Shown: piece by piece, positions 1 to 7,743 of the stretch | Numbering within the stretch: the first letter of the stretch is position 1 | How the letters are laid out: each line of letters opens with the position of its first letter | Assembly (NCBI RefSeq): GCF_017302985.1 | Contig: NZ_JAFIMU010000007.1 | Coordinates: 2,046,001-2,110,000 of the forward strand | Length of the DNA stretch: 64,000 nt | Direction: 5' to 3' | From: Corallococcus macrosporus | GTDB lineage: Bacteria; Myxococcota; Myxococcia; Myxococcales; Myxococcaceae | Notes under the pieces: generated by a model | What the model was told of the DNA's origin: nothing | The model's database searches: none | What the model saw: only the letters and a program-made list of their open reading frames with translations | Made by a program: the position numbers and the translations under genes

Positions 1-2
1 AC

Positions 3-293
3 GTGCGCCGCATGCGCAACAGCCGCTCGCTCACGCAAGAGGCGCTCGCGGAGCGCAGCGACCTGTCCGTGGACGCCATCCGCCGCATCGAGCGGGGCGC
101 CTTCTCTCCGTCACTCGACACGCTGGGCAAGCTGTCCGTGGGCCTGGACGTGTCACTGAAGACCCTCTTCCACTCCTTCGACCTGGAGCGCACCGACGGC
201 GTGGCGGAGATCTGCGACTTCCTCGCGTGCCGCTCCGGCTCCGAGCTGAAGCTCGCGTGGCGCGTGCTCCAGGCCATGTTCGACGAGCGCTGA
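3..293 (+). CDS. XRE-family HTH transcriptional regulator, 5'-truncated by window edge
   Basis: Visible part is 96 residues. Residues 1-55 form a Cro/C1-type helix-turn-helix: a SLTQEALAERS helix, then SVDAIRRIERG for recognition, then the usual SPSLDTLGKLSVGLDV turn and helix. The remaining 35 residues are a short alpha-helical tail. Members of this family normally have several more residues (typically a GxRVRRMR segment) before this point, and the first in-frame codon here is a GTG at the very edge, so the true start probably lies upstream of the window. Probably a small stand-alone DNA-binding regulator; its target is not visible. It is followed by a receiver-only response regulator on the same strand, with no evidence of coupling. 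Confidence 0.85.
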   Translation: MRRMRNSRSLTQEALAERSDLSVDAIRRIERGAFSPSLDTLGKLSVGLDVSLKTLFHSFDLERTDGVAEICDFLACRSGSELKLAWRVLQAMFDER

Positions 294-373
294 AAAAGCG
301 CGCTCCCGTGCCGGTCGCACCCGGCAGATGTTCCCTGTCACCCCGGCCGCGTTTGCCCTATGCGTCGGGGCTC

Positions 374-739
374 ATGAGCCGCGCGCCTCCCACCCTCCTC
401 CTCGTCGAGGACGACAGCGACCTGCGCGACGCGCTCGTGGAGATCCTCCACGCGGAAGGGCACACCGTCGTCGCCACGGCGACCGGTGACGAGGCCCTCG
501 CGTGGCTTTCAGCGCACCCCATCCCCGCGCTGGTGCTCGTGGACATGTGGACGCCGCGCAAGGACAGCTGGCGGCTGCTGGACGCCCTGCACGGGCAGCC
601 GCGCCTGGCGGACGTGCCCGTCATGGCCATCAGCTCCAGCGAGGAGCGCCACCCCGCCATCCGCGAGGTGCTCTCCAAGCCCTTCGACCGCGACGCCCTG
701 CTCGCCGGGGTGCGCCGGTTCGTGCACGCCCTGCACTGA
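374..739 (+). CDS. Receiver-only response regulator (CheY-like)
   Basis: A 121-residue stand-alone REC domain with no output domain. The key residues are present: acidic pair D13-D14 (VEDD), phospho-acceptor D57 in LVLVDMW, the switch hydroxyl at S87 in AISSS, and K102 in the LSKPF motif. The loop after D57 reads MWTP rather than the usual LxMP, a conservative variant. I chose the ATG at 374 because the receiver begins a few residues later; an upstream extension would add non-homologous arginine-rich sequence. It may serve as a phosphate relay or diffusible output; the nearest kinase is the minus-strand histidine kinase ending at 1454, but pairing is only an inference from proximity. Confidence 0.9.
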   Translation: MSRAPPTLLLVEDDSDLRDALVEILHAEGHTVVATATGDEALAWLSAHPIPALVLVDMWTPRKDSWRLLDALHGQPRLADVPVMAISSSEERHPAIREVLSKPFDRDALLAGVRRFVHALH

Positions 740-751
740 AGACGGCAGCGC

Positions 752-1351
752 TCAGCCGCCGCGTGACAGCCGCCCCGCGACACCGGGGTCCAGCTTGAAC
801 GAGTCGAAGAAGCGGTCCGCGTCCCGCGGCGCGCGCCCCTCCGGGTGCAGCAGCAGTTGCTGGTACAGGCGCGGGCCCACCATGAAGAAGCGGCCGCGGA
901 GGCGGCGCGGACCGGACAGTCCCCCCACCTCCTGGCCCGGGAAGCCGCCCTCCATCTGCAGCGGCTTCGCGCTGATGGCCGTCGCGCCCAGGGCCTCCAG
1001 CGCGCCCTGGCTGGCGCGGTCCACCACGTCGCGCGGGCTCACCTGCGCCACGGCCGTGGGCGGGAAGTCCGTATAGGAGACGTAGTAGGCGGTGTCGTCC
1101 TGCGTGCGCGCGGCGATGAACGTGTGCAGCGTCACCTCGCCCACGTCCGTGGGCTGCACGCGCCGCTCCTCGGTGACGGGGCCGGGGAACGTCACGCTGA
1201 AGCCCCCTTCCGGGGACCGCACGACGGAGGACGGGGTCTCGCGCACGGGCTCGGCGGCGGACACGGGGGGCTCGGTCTGGGTGCGCCCCGCGCACCCGGC
1301 CAGCACCAGCAGGGCGGCCAGCGGCACGGCCCGTGGGGAACGCTTCATCAT
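752..1351 (-). CDS. Putative lipoprotein, conserved hypothetical
   Basis: Begins with a lipoprotein signal: basic MKRSPR, hydrophobic core, and lipobox LAGC about 20 residues in. The roughly 180-residue mature part has a beta-rich pattern (GGFSVTFPGPVTEER, TLHTFIAART, YYVSYTDFP) resembling periplasmic proteins of about 200 residues seen in many Proteobacteria; I do not recognise a named domain. Two adjacent ATGs exist (1351 and 1348); an AGGAG lies about 8 nt before the first, so 1351 is preferred. It ends tail-to-tail with the response regulator (12 bp apart) and lies just upstream of the histidine kinase end. Probably membrane-anchored; function unknown. Confidence 0.75.
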   Translation of the reverse strand: MMKRSPRAVPLAALLVLAGCAGRTQTEPPVSAAEPVRETPSSVVRSPEGGFSVTFPGPVTEERRVQPTDVGEVTLHTFIAARTQDDTAYYVSYTDFPPTAVAQVSPRDVVDRASQGALEALGATAISAKPLQMEGGFPGQEVGGLSGPRRLRGRFFMVGPRLYQQLLLHPEGRAPRDADRFFDSFKLDPGVAGRLSRGG

Positions 1352-1453
1352 CCAGACGGCTCCTGACATGGAGCCGCAAGGTACGCCCTGCCCTGCCCGG
1401 GCGCATCCCTTCGCGTCACCCGGGCACGCTTCAGGCAACGGTTGCCTCCGCCC

Positions 1454-2938
1454 TCAGTGCATCACGCCGGCGGGCTCCTCGTCGTCGGAGGGAGCGGGCG
1501 GCTCCGGCGGGCCGGCGGAGGAGGACACCCGGGCCAGGTGGACGCGGAACACGGAGCCCTGGCCGGGCTGGCTCTCCACTTCAATGCGGCCGCCGTGCGC
1601 TTCGATGATCCGCCGCGACACCGACAGCCCCAGCCCCACGCCCGGGGCGCGCTGCTTCGCGTTGCCCGCGCGCTGGAACGGGACGAAGAGGTTCTTCAGG
1701 TCCTCCGGCGACATGCCGATGCCCTGGTCCGCCACGGCCACCACCACCTGCTCGGCGTCCCCGCGCACGGACACCTCCACGCGGCTGCCCGAGGGGGAAT
1801 ACTTCAGCGCGTTGCTCACCAGGTTGTTGAGCACCTGCTCCAGCCGGGCGGGGTCCGCGCGCACCAGCACCGGGGTGTCCGGCACCACCAGCTCCAGCAT
1901 GTGCCCGGAGTCGCCGGACTGGTACAGCTCCACCACGGAGCGCGCCAGCTCGCGCGTGTCGCGCACCTGCGGCTGGAGCTCCAGCTTGCCGGCCTCGATG
2001 CGGGTCGCGTCCAGCAGGTCTCCCACCATCTGGTCCAGGCGCGCCACCTGCCGGCGCACCAGGGCCAGCGTGCGCTGCATCCGCTCCGGCGTCACCTCAC
2101 CGCGGCCGGTCAGCGCCGTGGACAGCTTCAGCGCGGACAGGGGGTTGCGCAGGTCGTGCGCCACGCCGGCCAGGAACGCCAGCTGCTGCTCCTGCTGGTG
2201 GGTGAGGCTGTCCGCCATCTCGTTGAAGGTGTGGGCCATGTCGCGGATCTCCAGCGGGCCCTGCTCGGGCGCGCGCAGGTGCCGCCCGCCCCGGCCAAAG
2301 CCAGCCATCGCGTGCCGCAGCGCCGTCACCGGCCGCAGCGCGAAGCGCCGCAGCCAGAAGATGACCAGCCCCAGCGTCGTCAGCAGCAGCAGGCCCAGCA
2401 CCAGCCCCAGCAGGTTGGCCACCTCGCTCCAGTACGTCGCGCTCTGGCGGGCCTCCTGCGCCTGGTCCACGTTGAGCTGGATGAGCCGCTCCAGTGAGCG
2501 CAGCGCCGCGTCCAGCGACGCCATCGCCGCCGCGTCGTGCTGGGCCTGGGAGAATCCCGCGCCCAGCGGTGCCTGCTGGGCATGCAGGTAGGCGTAGACC
2601 TGCGTCTGCACGTCCGCCACCATGTAGCGCTCCTCCTGGGTGGAGGCGGTGGCGTGCATCTCCACCATCTGGCGGCGCAGGTCGGATTCAATCTGCGGCG
2701 GCGAGCGCCCGCGCGACGGGTCCGCGAGGATGGGCGACCCCGGCAGCGCCACCATCCGCGAGTGGACGAGCAGATCCACCTCCAGCTCCTCGGCCTGCCG
2801 GACGCCCTCCACGGATTCACTCAGCGTGGAAGCCATCCGCTCCAGGGCGGTGGTCAGCACCACCAGCAGGGTGGCGGCCACCACGGTGAGCAACACCAAC
2901 CCACCCACCACGGTGGAGAAGAAGGCGCGCAGGCTCAT
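1454..2938 (-). CDS. Membrane-bound sensor histidine kinase (HAMP-HisKA-HATPase_c)
   Basis: 494 residues. Transmembrane helix 1 at about 7-30, a helical extracytoplasmic sensor region to about 173, transmembrane helix 2 at about 174-196, then HAMP to about 250. The dimerisation/phosphoacceptor helix carries H261 in GVAHDLRNPLSAL. The ATP-binding domain has the N box (NNLVSNALKYS, about 371-382), G1 box DQGIGM (404-409) and G2 box GVGLGL (433-438), so it should be catalytically competent. The start at 2938 has a perfect AGGAGG 4 nt upstream. It is an orphan in the sense that no full-length regulator with a DNA-binding domain is adjacent; the receiver protein at 374-739 is the only nearby candidate partner. 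Confidence 0.95.
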   Translation of the reverse strand: MSLRAFFSTVVGGLVLLTVVAATLLVVLTTALERMASTLSESVEGVRQAEELEVDLLVHSRMVALPGSPILADPSRGRSPPQIESDLRRQMVEMHATASTQEERYMVADVQTQVYAYLHAQQAPLGAGFSQAQHDAAAMASLDAALRSLERLIQLNVDQAQEARQSATYWSEVANLLGLVLGLLLLTTLGLVIFWLRRFALRPVTALRHAMAGFGRGGRHLRAPEQGPLEIRDMAHTFNEMADSLTHQQEQQLAFLAGVAHDLRNPLSALKLSTALTGRGEVTPERMQRTLALVRRQVARLDQMVGDLLDATRIEAGKLELQPQVRDTRELARSVVELYQSGDSGHMLELVVPDTPVLVRADPARLEQVLNNLVSNALKYSPSGSRVEVSVRGDAEQVVVAVADQGIGMSPEDLKNLFVPFQRAGNAKQRAPGVGLGLSVSRRIIEAHGGRIEVESQPGQGSVFRVHLARVSSSAGPPEPPAPSDDEEPAGVMH

Positions 2939-3221
2939 CGCGCCTCCTGTGCGGGCCTCCAGCCAACGTGCCTGGTCATGTTCGGGCATCCTCCCTCCGG
3001 ACCCTCGCCAACCCCTCTGGTCGCCGCTCTCTTCCTGAGGAAAGCAACAAGCGTCCGATATCGTGGATTCGCACCCGGGTTGCGGGCATGCCCATGCCTG
3101 ACGTGGCCCTCAAAAGGAGCCGGCCCACCGAGGCCCGGCCATGCTAGTCAGCACGGACACGTGGCTCGACGCGCCCCTCCCCCGTCTTTGGGCGCCCCCC
3201 TTGCTTTGATGAGGTCACCCG
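2939..3221. other. Intergenic region between divergent histidine kinase and small conserved protein
   Basis: This 283-base stretch separates divergently transcribed genes and must hold both promoters. The only clear elements are the AGGAGG for the kinase next to 2938 and a GAGG 7 nt before the ATG at 3222. I see no convincing -35/-10 pair, hairpin, repeat or small ORF. Confidence 0.5.
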
Positions 3222-3608
3222 ATGGATCTGCTCGCACCACCGGCCCGCACGCTGAACTTCGACGCCTTCTGGCGCTGGCTCCAGGAGCACACCAACTGCA
3301 TCCTGCGCTGTGGCTCCCCCGACATGACGTTGTTCGACCATGACGACTTCCACTGGATGCTGATGGAGGAGGAGCGCCAGCACGTCCTCCAGCTCATCAA
3401 GGGCAAGTCGCTGGTGGGCGAGATGGTGATGGTGGGCCGTGAAATCTCCGAGGTGACCATCTCCCCGGATCCGGACGCGGATCCGCAGGCGGGGCACTTC
3501 CTGGCGGAGCTGATGGGCGGCCCCAAGGAGGACCCGCAGGTGCTGTACCACTTCATCATGGCCCACGGCATCGAGCCGGTCGCCGGCCACCAGGGCTTCA
3601 AGCACTAG
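3222..3608 (+). CDS. Conserved hypothetical protein (128 aa)
   Basis: A compact soluble protein without signal peptide or membrane segment. It has an aromatic N-terminal helix (DAFWRWLQEH), an acidic histidine-containing stretch (FDHDDFHWMLMEEE) and a helical C-terminus. I do not recognise the family; the composition suggests a globular cytoplasmic protein of the kind conserved among myxobacteria. The ATG at 3222 has GAGG 7 nt upstream. Its 3' end overlaps the convergent glycosyltransferase gene by 4 bp. No functional prediction is offered. Confidence 0.8.
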   Translation: MDLLAPPARTLNFDAFWRWLQEHTNCILRCGSPDMTLFDHDDFHWMLMEEERQHVLQLIKGKSLVGEMVMVGREISEVTISPDPDADPQAGHFLAELMGGPKEDPQVLYHFIMAHGIEPVAGHQGFKH

Positions 3609-4609
3609 CGCGCCACGCGCTCGATGGCCTCCACCGCCGCGTGGACGCCGTTGATCCAGGAAGCGGGCCGCGCGAGGGGCCCTTCCTGGAGCCGGGTCTG
3701 GAGCAGGGACGCGACCTTCGCCTCCAGCTCCTCGGCGTCCCCCACCCGCTCCGCCTCCTTCAGCCGCAGGGCCTGCCGGTCGTAGAGCCGGGGACGCGCC
3801 CAGGCCACCAGCGGCGTCCCGGTGGCCCGGGCCTCCTGCACGGTGTTGTAGCCGCCCGCCCCCACCAGCACGTCCACGCCCCGCAGCACCGCGAGCGCCG
3901 GCCAGACGGCCAGCCCCGCCACGTGGGCCGAGGGAACGAGCCACCGCACCGCCGCCTGTTCCCCCAGCGATGCGCGCAGGCGATCCGCCGTCGCCCCGGC
4001 CTCCGCCACCTCCTCCGGACGGCCGCAGCCCATCACCGCCACCACGGGCCGCGCGTCGCCATCCTCCAGGCCCAGCCGCCGCCGGGCCTCTTCCCGGGGC
4101 AGCAGCGCGTCCGCGTCCAGCAGCAGCCACGGCGCCGTGCGCACCGCGCGCGGGTGGTGCGCGAAGGGCGCGTCCTCTCCGGGCACGACGAGCAGGTCGA
4201 ACGCGTCCACGGCGCGGGCCACGTCGAAGCGCTCCACGTAGACGGGGTTCAGGTCGCGGTGCACCAGCACGCGCGGCGCACGCACCGTGGGCAGCAGCGC
4301 CACCAGCTCACCGGCGAGCCCGCGCGGAAAGGTGTCCACCACCAGCACGTCGGGCGTGGCTTCCGCGAGCCACGCGCCCACCGCCGCCACGGTGGCGGCC
4401 TTGTCCTGCCCCGCGTCCACGCGGTGCACGGTGGCGCCGGGCCCCAGCCAGGACTCCAGCGGCAGGCCAGGGGCGAACGGGCTGTTGGTGAGGACCTCCA
4501 CCCGGTGGCCCCGCGCCACCGCCGCGCGGGCCAGGGCCGCCGCGCGCGTCAGGTGGCCCAGGCCGCCGCCGAGCGCATAAAGGCGCCAGTGCTGACGTCG
4601 CCCGGCCAC
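3605..4609 (-). CDS. MurG/GT28-like glycosyltransferase
   Basis: 334 residues. The N-terminus YALGGGLGHLTRAAALARA is the glycine-rich donor/acceptor loop of GT-B enzymes of the MurG/UDP-glucuronosyltransferase type. The C-terminal half holds a GAGGYNTVQEARATGTP segment, the nucleotide-sugar binding signature of the GT28/GT1 C-terminal domain. No membrane segment. Such enzymes transfer a sugar from a nucleotide donor to a lipid or small-molecule acceptor; the acceptor cannot be told from sequence. The start is GTG at 4609, 2 nt after the stop of the upstream zinc-binding protein gene, so the two are likely co-translated. Confidence 0.85.
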   Translation of the reverse strand: MAGRRQHWRLYALGGGLGHLTRAAALARAAVARGHRVEVLTNSPFAPGLPLESWLGPGATVHRVDAGQDKAATVAAVGAWLAEATPDVLVVDTFPRGLAGELVALLPTVRAPRVLVHRDLNPVYVERFDVARAVDAFDLLVVPGEDAPFAHHPRAVRTAPWLLLDADALLPREEARRRLGLEDGDARPVVAVMGCGRPEEVAEAGATADRLRASLGEQAAVRWLVPSAHVAGLAVWPALAVLRGVDVLVGAGGYNTVQEARATGTPLVAWARPRLYDRQALRLKEAERVGDAEELEAKVASLLQTRLQEGPLARPASWINGVHAAVEAIERVAR

Positions 4610-4611
4610 GC

Positions 4612-5016
4612 TCAGCTACCGCCCAGGTCCTCCTCGAAGGAGGCGTCGTCCTCGCGCCGCACGCTCTCGCCGTCGGCCTCGGTGAAGTCGTCGCGGTCGT
4701 GGGTGCTGGAGGACGACGACCCGCCGGAGCCCCGCCACGCGTCGCGGCCGTAGTAGCCGTAGTCCTCGTAGTAGTAGCTGGGGTCGTCCTCGTCGGGGCT
4801 GGTGTCGTCCGGGTTGCGGTTCTCGTCGCCGTTGTCGGCGGTGCGCGCGCACGACACGCAGACCGCCTCCCCGCCGTCGAGCGTGCGCAGGTGCAGCGCG
4901 CAGATGGGCTTCTGGCAGCGCATGCACTGCATGGACGCCCCGCGCTCACAGGGGTGGGAGAAGAGGAAGCCGGAGGTCTCCAGACACTGCTCGGCGGACG
5001 CGAAGGAAGGGGACAT
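4612..5016 (-). CDS. Small zinc-binding protein with acidic, Tyr/Ser-rich tail
   Basis: 134 residues. Residues about 11-57 carry a Cys/His cluster (HPCERGASMQCMRCQK, then PICALHL, then CVSCAR) that resembles B-box-like treble-clef zinc fingers, probably binding two zinc ions. The rest is a low-complexity acidic tail with YYYEDYGYYG and a run of serines, likely disordered. Such short fingers in bacteria usually mediate protein interaction. It lies directly upstream of the MurG-like glycosyltransferase with a 2-nt gap. Function unknown. Confidence 0.8.
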   Translation of the reverse strand: MSPSFASAEQCLETSGFLFSHPCERGASMQCMRCQKPICALHLRTLDGGEAVCVSCARTADNGDENRNPDDTSPDEDDPSYYYEDYGYYGRDAWRGSGGSSSSSTHDRDDFTEADGESVRREDDASFEEDLGGS

Positions 5017-5028
5017 GGCTTGGAAGGC

Positions 5029-5706
5029 TCAGGGCGACGCGGCGCCCGCGGGAGACTGGAGGCGGAAGAGCAGGGCCATGCGCACGGGCAGGTCCAGCGA
5101 GGAGAAGCCCAGGCACGCGGCGGCTTCCGGGGACACGGGCTGCTTGGTGGCGAGCACCGTCTTGCCGGACGGGTCGCGCAGGGACAGCTTGCCGTCGCGC
5201 ACCTTCACGTGGACCTCCTCCGCGCCGGACGCGCCCTTCACGGACGCGCCGCCACCATCGGAGGCCACGGTGTAGAGCACAGCGCCCTGCGCGTCCGTGA
5301 GCTTCCACCCGGCGCCCTCGCGCGCGAGCGTGTAGCGCACGGCCGAGCGCGCGGCGTCCTTCACCTGGAACGCATCCGGGCCGCCGGTGACGTAGGCCAG
5401 CACCGCGTCGTCCGGACCGGACACCTTGAGCTCGCCGCCCTTCCACTTGTAGCGGGCCAGCTCCTGGTCCTCGCCGTCGACGAGCTTCGCGCCGTCGTCC
5501 TTGGGCTTGAGCGAGAAGCGCTCGCGGTCGTCGCCGTCCTTGAACTTGAGCTTGGCGCCGGCCTCCTTCGGCTCGGCGGCGGCTGCGGAGGCGGCAACGG
5601 GCGTCGCCTGCGTGGGCTGCGCGCCGGAGGCAGGGGCACCGCCTTGAGAGCAGGCCGAGGCCCCGAGCACACCGAGGCCCACGAGGAACAGGACACGAAG
5701 CTTCAC
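5029..5706 (-). CDS. Putative lipoprotein, conserved hypothetical
   Basis: 225 residues starting with GTG at 5706. The N-terminus KLRVLFLVGLGVLGASAC is a lipoprotein-type signal with the cysteine at about residue 20, followed by an Ala/Pro/Thr linker. The mature region is made of beta-rich repeats in which short strands alternate with charged turns (KLKFKDGDDRERFSLKPKDD; later ELKVSGPDDAVLAYV and KLSLRDPSGKTVLATK), suggesting a beta-roll or propeller-like outer-membrane lipoprotein. The start overlaps the stop of the tandem paralogue gene as GTGA, so translation is probably coupled to it. Function unknown. Confidence 0.8.
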   Translation of the reverse strand: MKLRVLFLVGLGVLGASACSQGGAPASGAQPTQATPVAASAAAAEPKEAGAKLKFKDGDDRERFSLKPKDDGAKLVDGEDQELARYKWKGGELKVSGPDDAVLAYVTGGPDAFQVKDAARSAVRYTLAREGAGWKLTDAQGAVLYTVASDGGGASVKGASGAEEVHVKVRDGKLSLRDPSGKTVLATKQPVSPEAAACLGFSSLDLPVRMALLFRLQSPAGAASP

Positions 5707-6725
5707 GACGTGGACCTCACGTTCCCGGGCTGACCCCGGGAGCTGGAGTGGTTGAGCACCTGGTACAGGCTCAAGAGCATCATCGTCACGGTGCGCGACG
5801 CGTCCGGCTCGGCCTCGTCTGCCGGCTCGGCCTCGTCTGGCGGCACCTTGGACGGGGCCCTGGGGGCCTGGGCCACCCAGTCCTCGTCCAGCAGGACGCG
5901 CAGTTCCACCCGGTCCTCGGCCACGCGCACCCGCTTCAGCCTGGCACCGGGGGGCAGCCGCACGGCGCCCAGCGCGTGGGCTTCCATGGCCGCGAGCCCC
6001 GGGTAGCGCTCCGGCTTCACACGCAGCGCCACCGTCATCAGGCTGCCCCCGCTCCGCTTCTGCTTGGTCTTCGACTTGAGCGCGGTGGTCTTCGTGCGGC
6101 GGAGGATCCGCACCTGATCCACCACGGACAGGCGCAGCTCCGTGCCGTCCGCGAACGGGCCCCGCAAGGACAGCCACGGCTGGACGAAGTCCTCGCGGGT
6201 CCCCGTGCCGTGCTTCCCATGGTGGACGCGATTGCCCTGCGCCAGGGGGGACGTCAGGTCCAGCGTCACGTCCACGGGCGCCTTCGCGTCCAGGTCCACC
6301 TGGAAGCGCTGGAGCAGCGTGGCCAGCAGCAGGCGGCGCTGCTCCTTGTACGGCGCCAGGAACCGCTCCTCCATGAACCGCGACGTCTCCATCAATGGCC
6401 CGACCCCGCCCGTGAAGGACACGATGAGCACCATGAAGCCGCCAAACAGCGTCAGGAAACACACGAAGCCGAACAGGACGGACAGTCCTTCCTGCTCCGA
6501 GGGCAGCAGCCGGAGGATGACGAAAGACACCACGGCGGCGAGGAGCAGCCCCAGCCCGAGGCGCCTGGCTTTGCGCGCCTGCTGCTCGGGGTCGGGGCCG
6601 GGCTGTGCTTCCGGGGCGGGCGGGGGCCGCGGATCCATGGCGCGCAGGTCCCCCAGCACCTCCGCCACGGGCGCGCGCTTCGTGTAGACGCGGGTCTTCT
6701 GGGGGGCTTCGCGGTCGAGCGGCAC
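5703..6725 (-). CDS. Tandem membrane-protein family, paralogue 1
   Basis: 340 residues; the first of five tandem paralogues (5703-10822) of a family I do not recognise. Layout: a soluble N-terminal 50 residues with VAEVLGDLRAM, two membrane helices (about 56-74 and 81-104), then a soluble domain holding family motifs LLATLLQRFQVDLDAKAPVD, WLSLRGPFADGTEL, a lysine-rich KSKTKQK insertion, LRVKPERYPGL, VRLPPG and VELRVLLDEDWV, and a final MMLLSLYQVL helix. The GTG at 6725 is chosen because the paralogues share V/M-P/A-LD at this point. This copy has extra Asp/Glu/Pro before the final helix. The soluble domain probably faces the cytoplasm. The next gene, a lipoprotein, is coupled by GTGA overlap. 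Confidence 0.8.
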   Translation of the reverse strand: MPLDREAPQKTRVYTKRAPVAEVLGDLRAMDPRPPPAPEAQPGPDPEQQARKARRLGLGLLLAAVVSFVILRLLPSEQEGLSVLFGFVCFLTLFGGFMVLIVSFTGGVGPLMETSRFMEERFLAPYKEQRRLLLATLLQRFQVDLDAKAPVDVTLDLTSPLAQGNRVHHGKHGTGTREDFVQPWLSLRGPFADGTELRLSVVDQVRILRRTKTTALKSKTKQKRSGGSLMTVALRVKPERYPGLAAMEAHALGAVRLPPGARLKRVRVAEDRVELRVLLDEDWVAQAPRAPSKVPPDEAEPADEAEPDASRTVTMMLLSLYQVLNHSSSRGQPGNVRSTS

Positions 6726-6747
6726 GGGAGGAAAACCTTGTTGGCCG

Positions 6748-6776
6748 AGCGTAGGAGGCGCCTCCTGACAGGTCAA
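6748..6776 (-). promoter_or_regulatory. Sigma70-like promoter of paralogue 1
   Basis: On the minus strand TTGACC (6776-6771), a 17-nt spacer and TACGCT (6753-6748) precede the GTG at 6725. The -35 box contains the TGA stop of paralogue 2 (6775-6773). The same arrangement recurs at two other gaps of the array, which supports it; the transcription start is not proven. Confidence 0.55.
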
Positions 6777-7720
6777 ACCGCCTGTTGGCGCCCCTGCGCC
6801 GGGCCCTGCTGCCGCGCGGCGCCCAGCACCTGGTAGAGGCTCAAGAGCATCATCGTCGCGGTGCGCGACGCATCCGGCTTCTCCGCCTCTGCTTTCCGGG
6901 CATGGGCCACCCAGTCCTCGTCCAGCAGGACGCGCAGCTCCACCCGGTCCTCGGCCACGCGCACCCGCTTCAGCCGGGCGCCGGGGGGCAGCCGCACGGC
7001 GTCCCGTGCACGCGCCTCCTGGGCCAGGAGCCCGGGGTGACGCTCCGGCTTCACGCGCAGCGCCACCTGCAGCAGGCTGACCCCGTCGCGCCGGGCCTTG
7101 GTCTTCAACTTGCCGCTCGCGCTGACCTTCGAGCGTTGGAGCGTGCGCACCTGATCCACCACGGTCAGGTGCAGGTGCGTGCCGTCCGCGAACCGGCCCT
7201 GCAGGGACAGCCACGGGTCGACGAAGTCCTGGCGGGTCCGGGGCCCCTGGTTCTCCAGGTGGACGCGCTTGTGCCCTTCCACGGCGGACGTCAGGTCCAG
7301 CTTCACGTCCACGGGCGCCTTCGCATCCAGGTCCACCTGGAAGCGCTCGAGCAGCGTGGCCACGAGCCGGCGGCGCTGCGCCATCTGGGGTTCCACCCAA
7401 CGCGGCCCTCCCGCCTTCAGCTCCAGGTCCATCCCAAACACCTTGGACACCACGAGCGTCACGAAGCCGCCGAGGATCATCCCGATGCACAGGAGGATGA
7501 GCCCGGCGTGGGACCCGTCCAGCACGAAGCCAAAAACCCCCAGGCCCAGCACGCCGGCAATGATGAGCCCCGTCCCCACGCGCGCGCCCATCTGGAACGC
7601 GTTCAGCGGGGGCTTGGGCGGCGGCGCCTCCATGCTCCGCAGGTCCTCCAGCACCTCCGCCACGGTCGCGCGCACCTGGTAGTGCTGGGTCTTCTGGAAG
7701 GCTTCGAGGTCGAGCGGCAC
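6773..7720 (-). CDS. Tandem membrane-protein family, paralogue 2
   Basis: 315 residues. Same layout as the downstream copy: VAEVLEDLRSM, membrane helices at about 46-67 and 72-92, then LVATLLERFQVDLDAKAPVD, WLSLQGRFADGTHLHL, lysine-rich KLKTKARR, LRVKPERHPGL, VELRVLLDEDWV and the closing MMLLSLYQVLG helix. The motif around VRLPPGARLKRVRVAEDRV is identical to paralogue 1, suggesting recent duplication or gene conversion. The GTG start at 7720 is aligned with paralogue 1. Unlike its neighbours it has only a 23-nt gap from the upstream gene and no -10 element there, so it is probably co-transcribed with paralogue 3. Molecular function unknown. Confidence 0.8.
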   Translation of the reverse strand: MPLDLEAFQKTQHYQVRATVAEVLEDLRSMEAPPPKPPLNAFQMGARVGTGLIIAGVLGLGVFGFVLDGSHAGLILLCIGMILGGFVTLVVSKVFGMDLELKAGGPRWVEPQMAQRRRLVATLLERFQVDLDAKAPVDVKLDLTSAVEGHKRVHLENQGPRTRQDFVDPWLSLQGRFADGTHLHLTVVDQVRTLQRSKVSASGKLKTKARRDGVSLLQVALRVKPERHPGLLAQEARARDAVRLPPGARLKRVRVAEDRVELRVLLDEDWVAHARKAEAEKPDASRTATMMLLSLYQVLGAARQQGPAQGRQQAV

Positions 7721-7743
7721 GGGAGGGGAAACCTTCTGACGGG

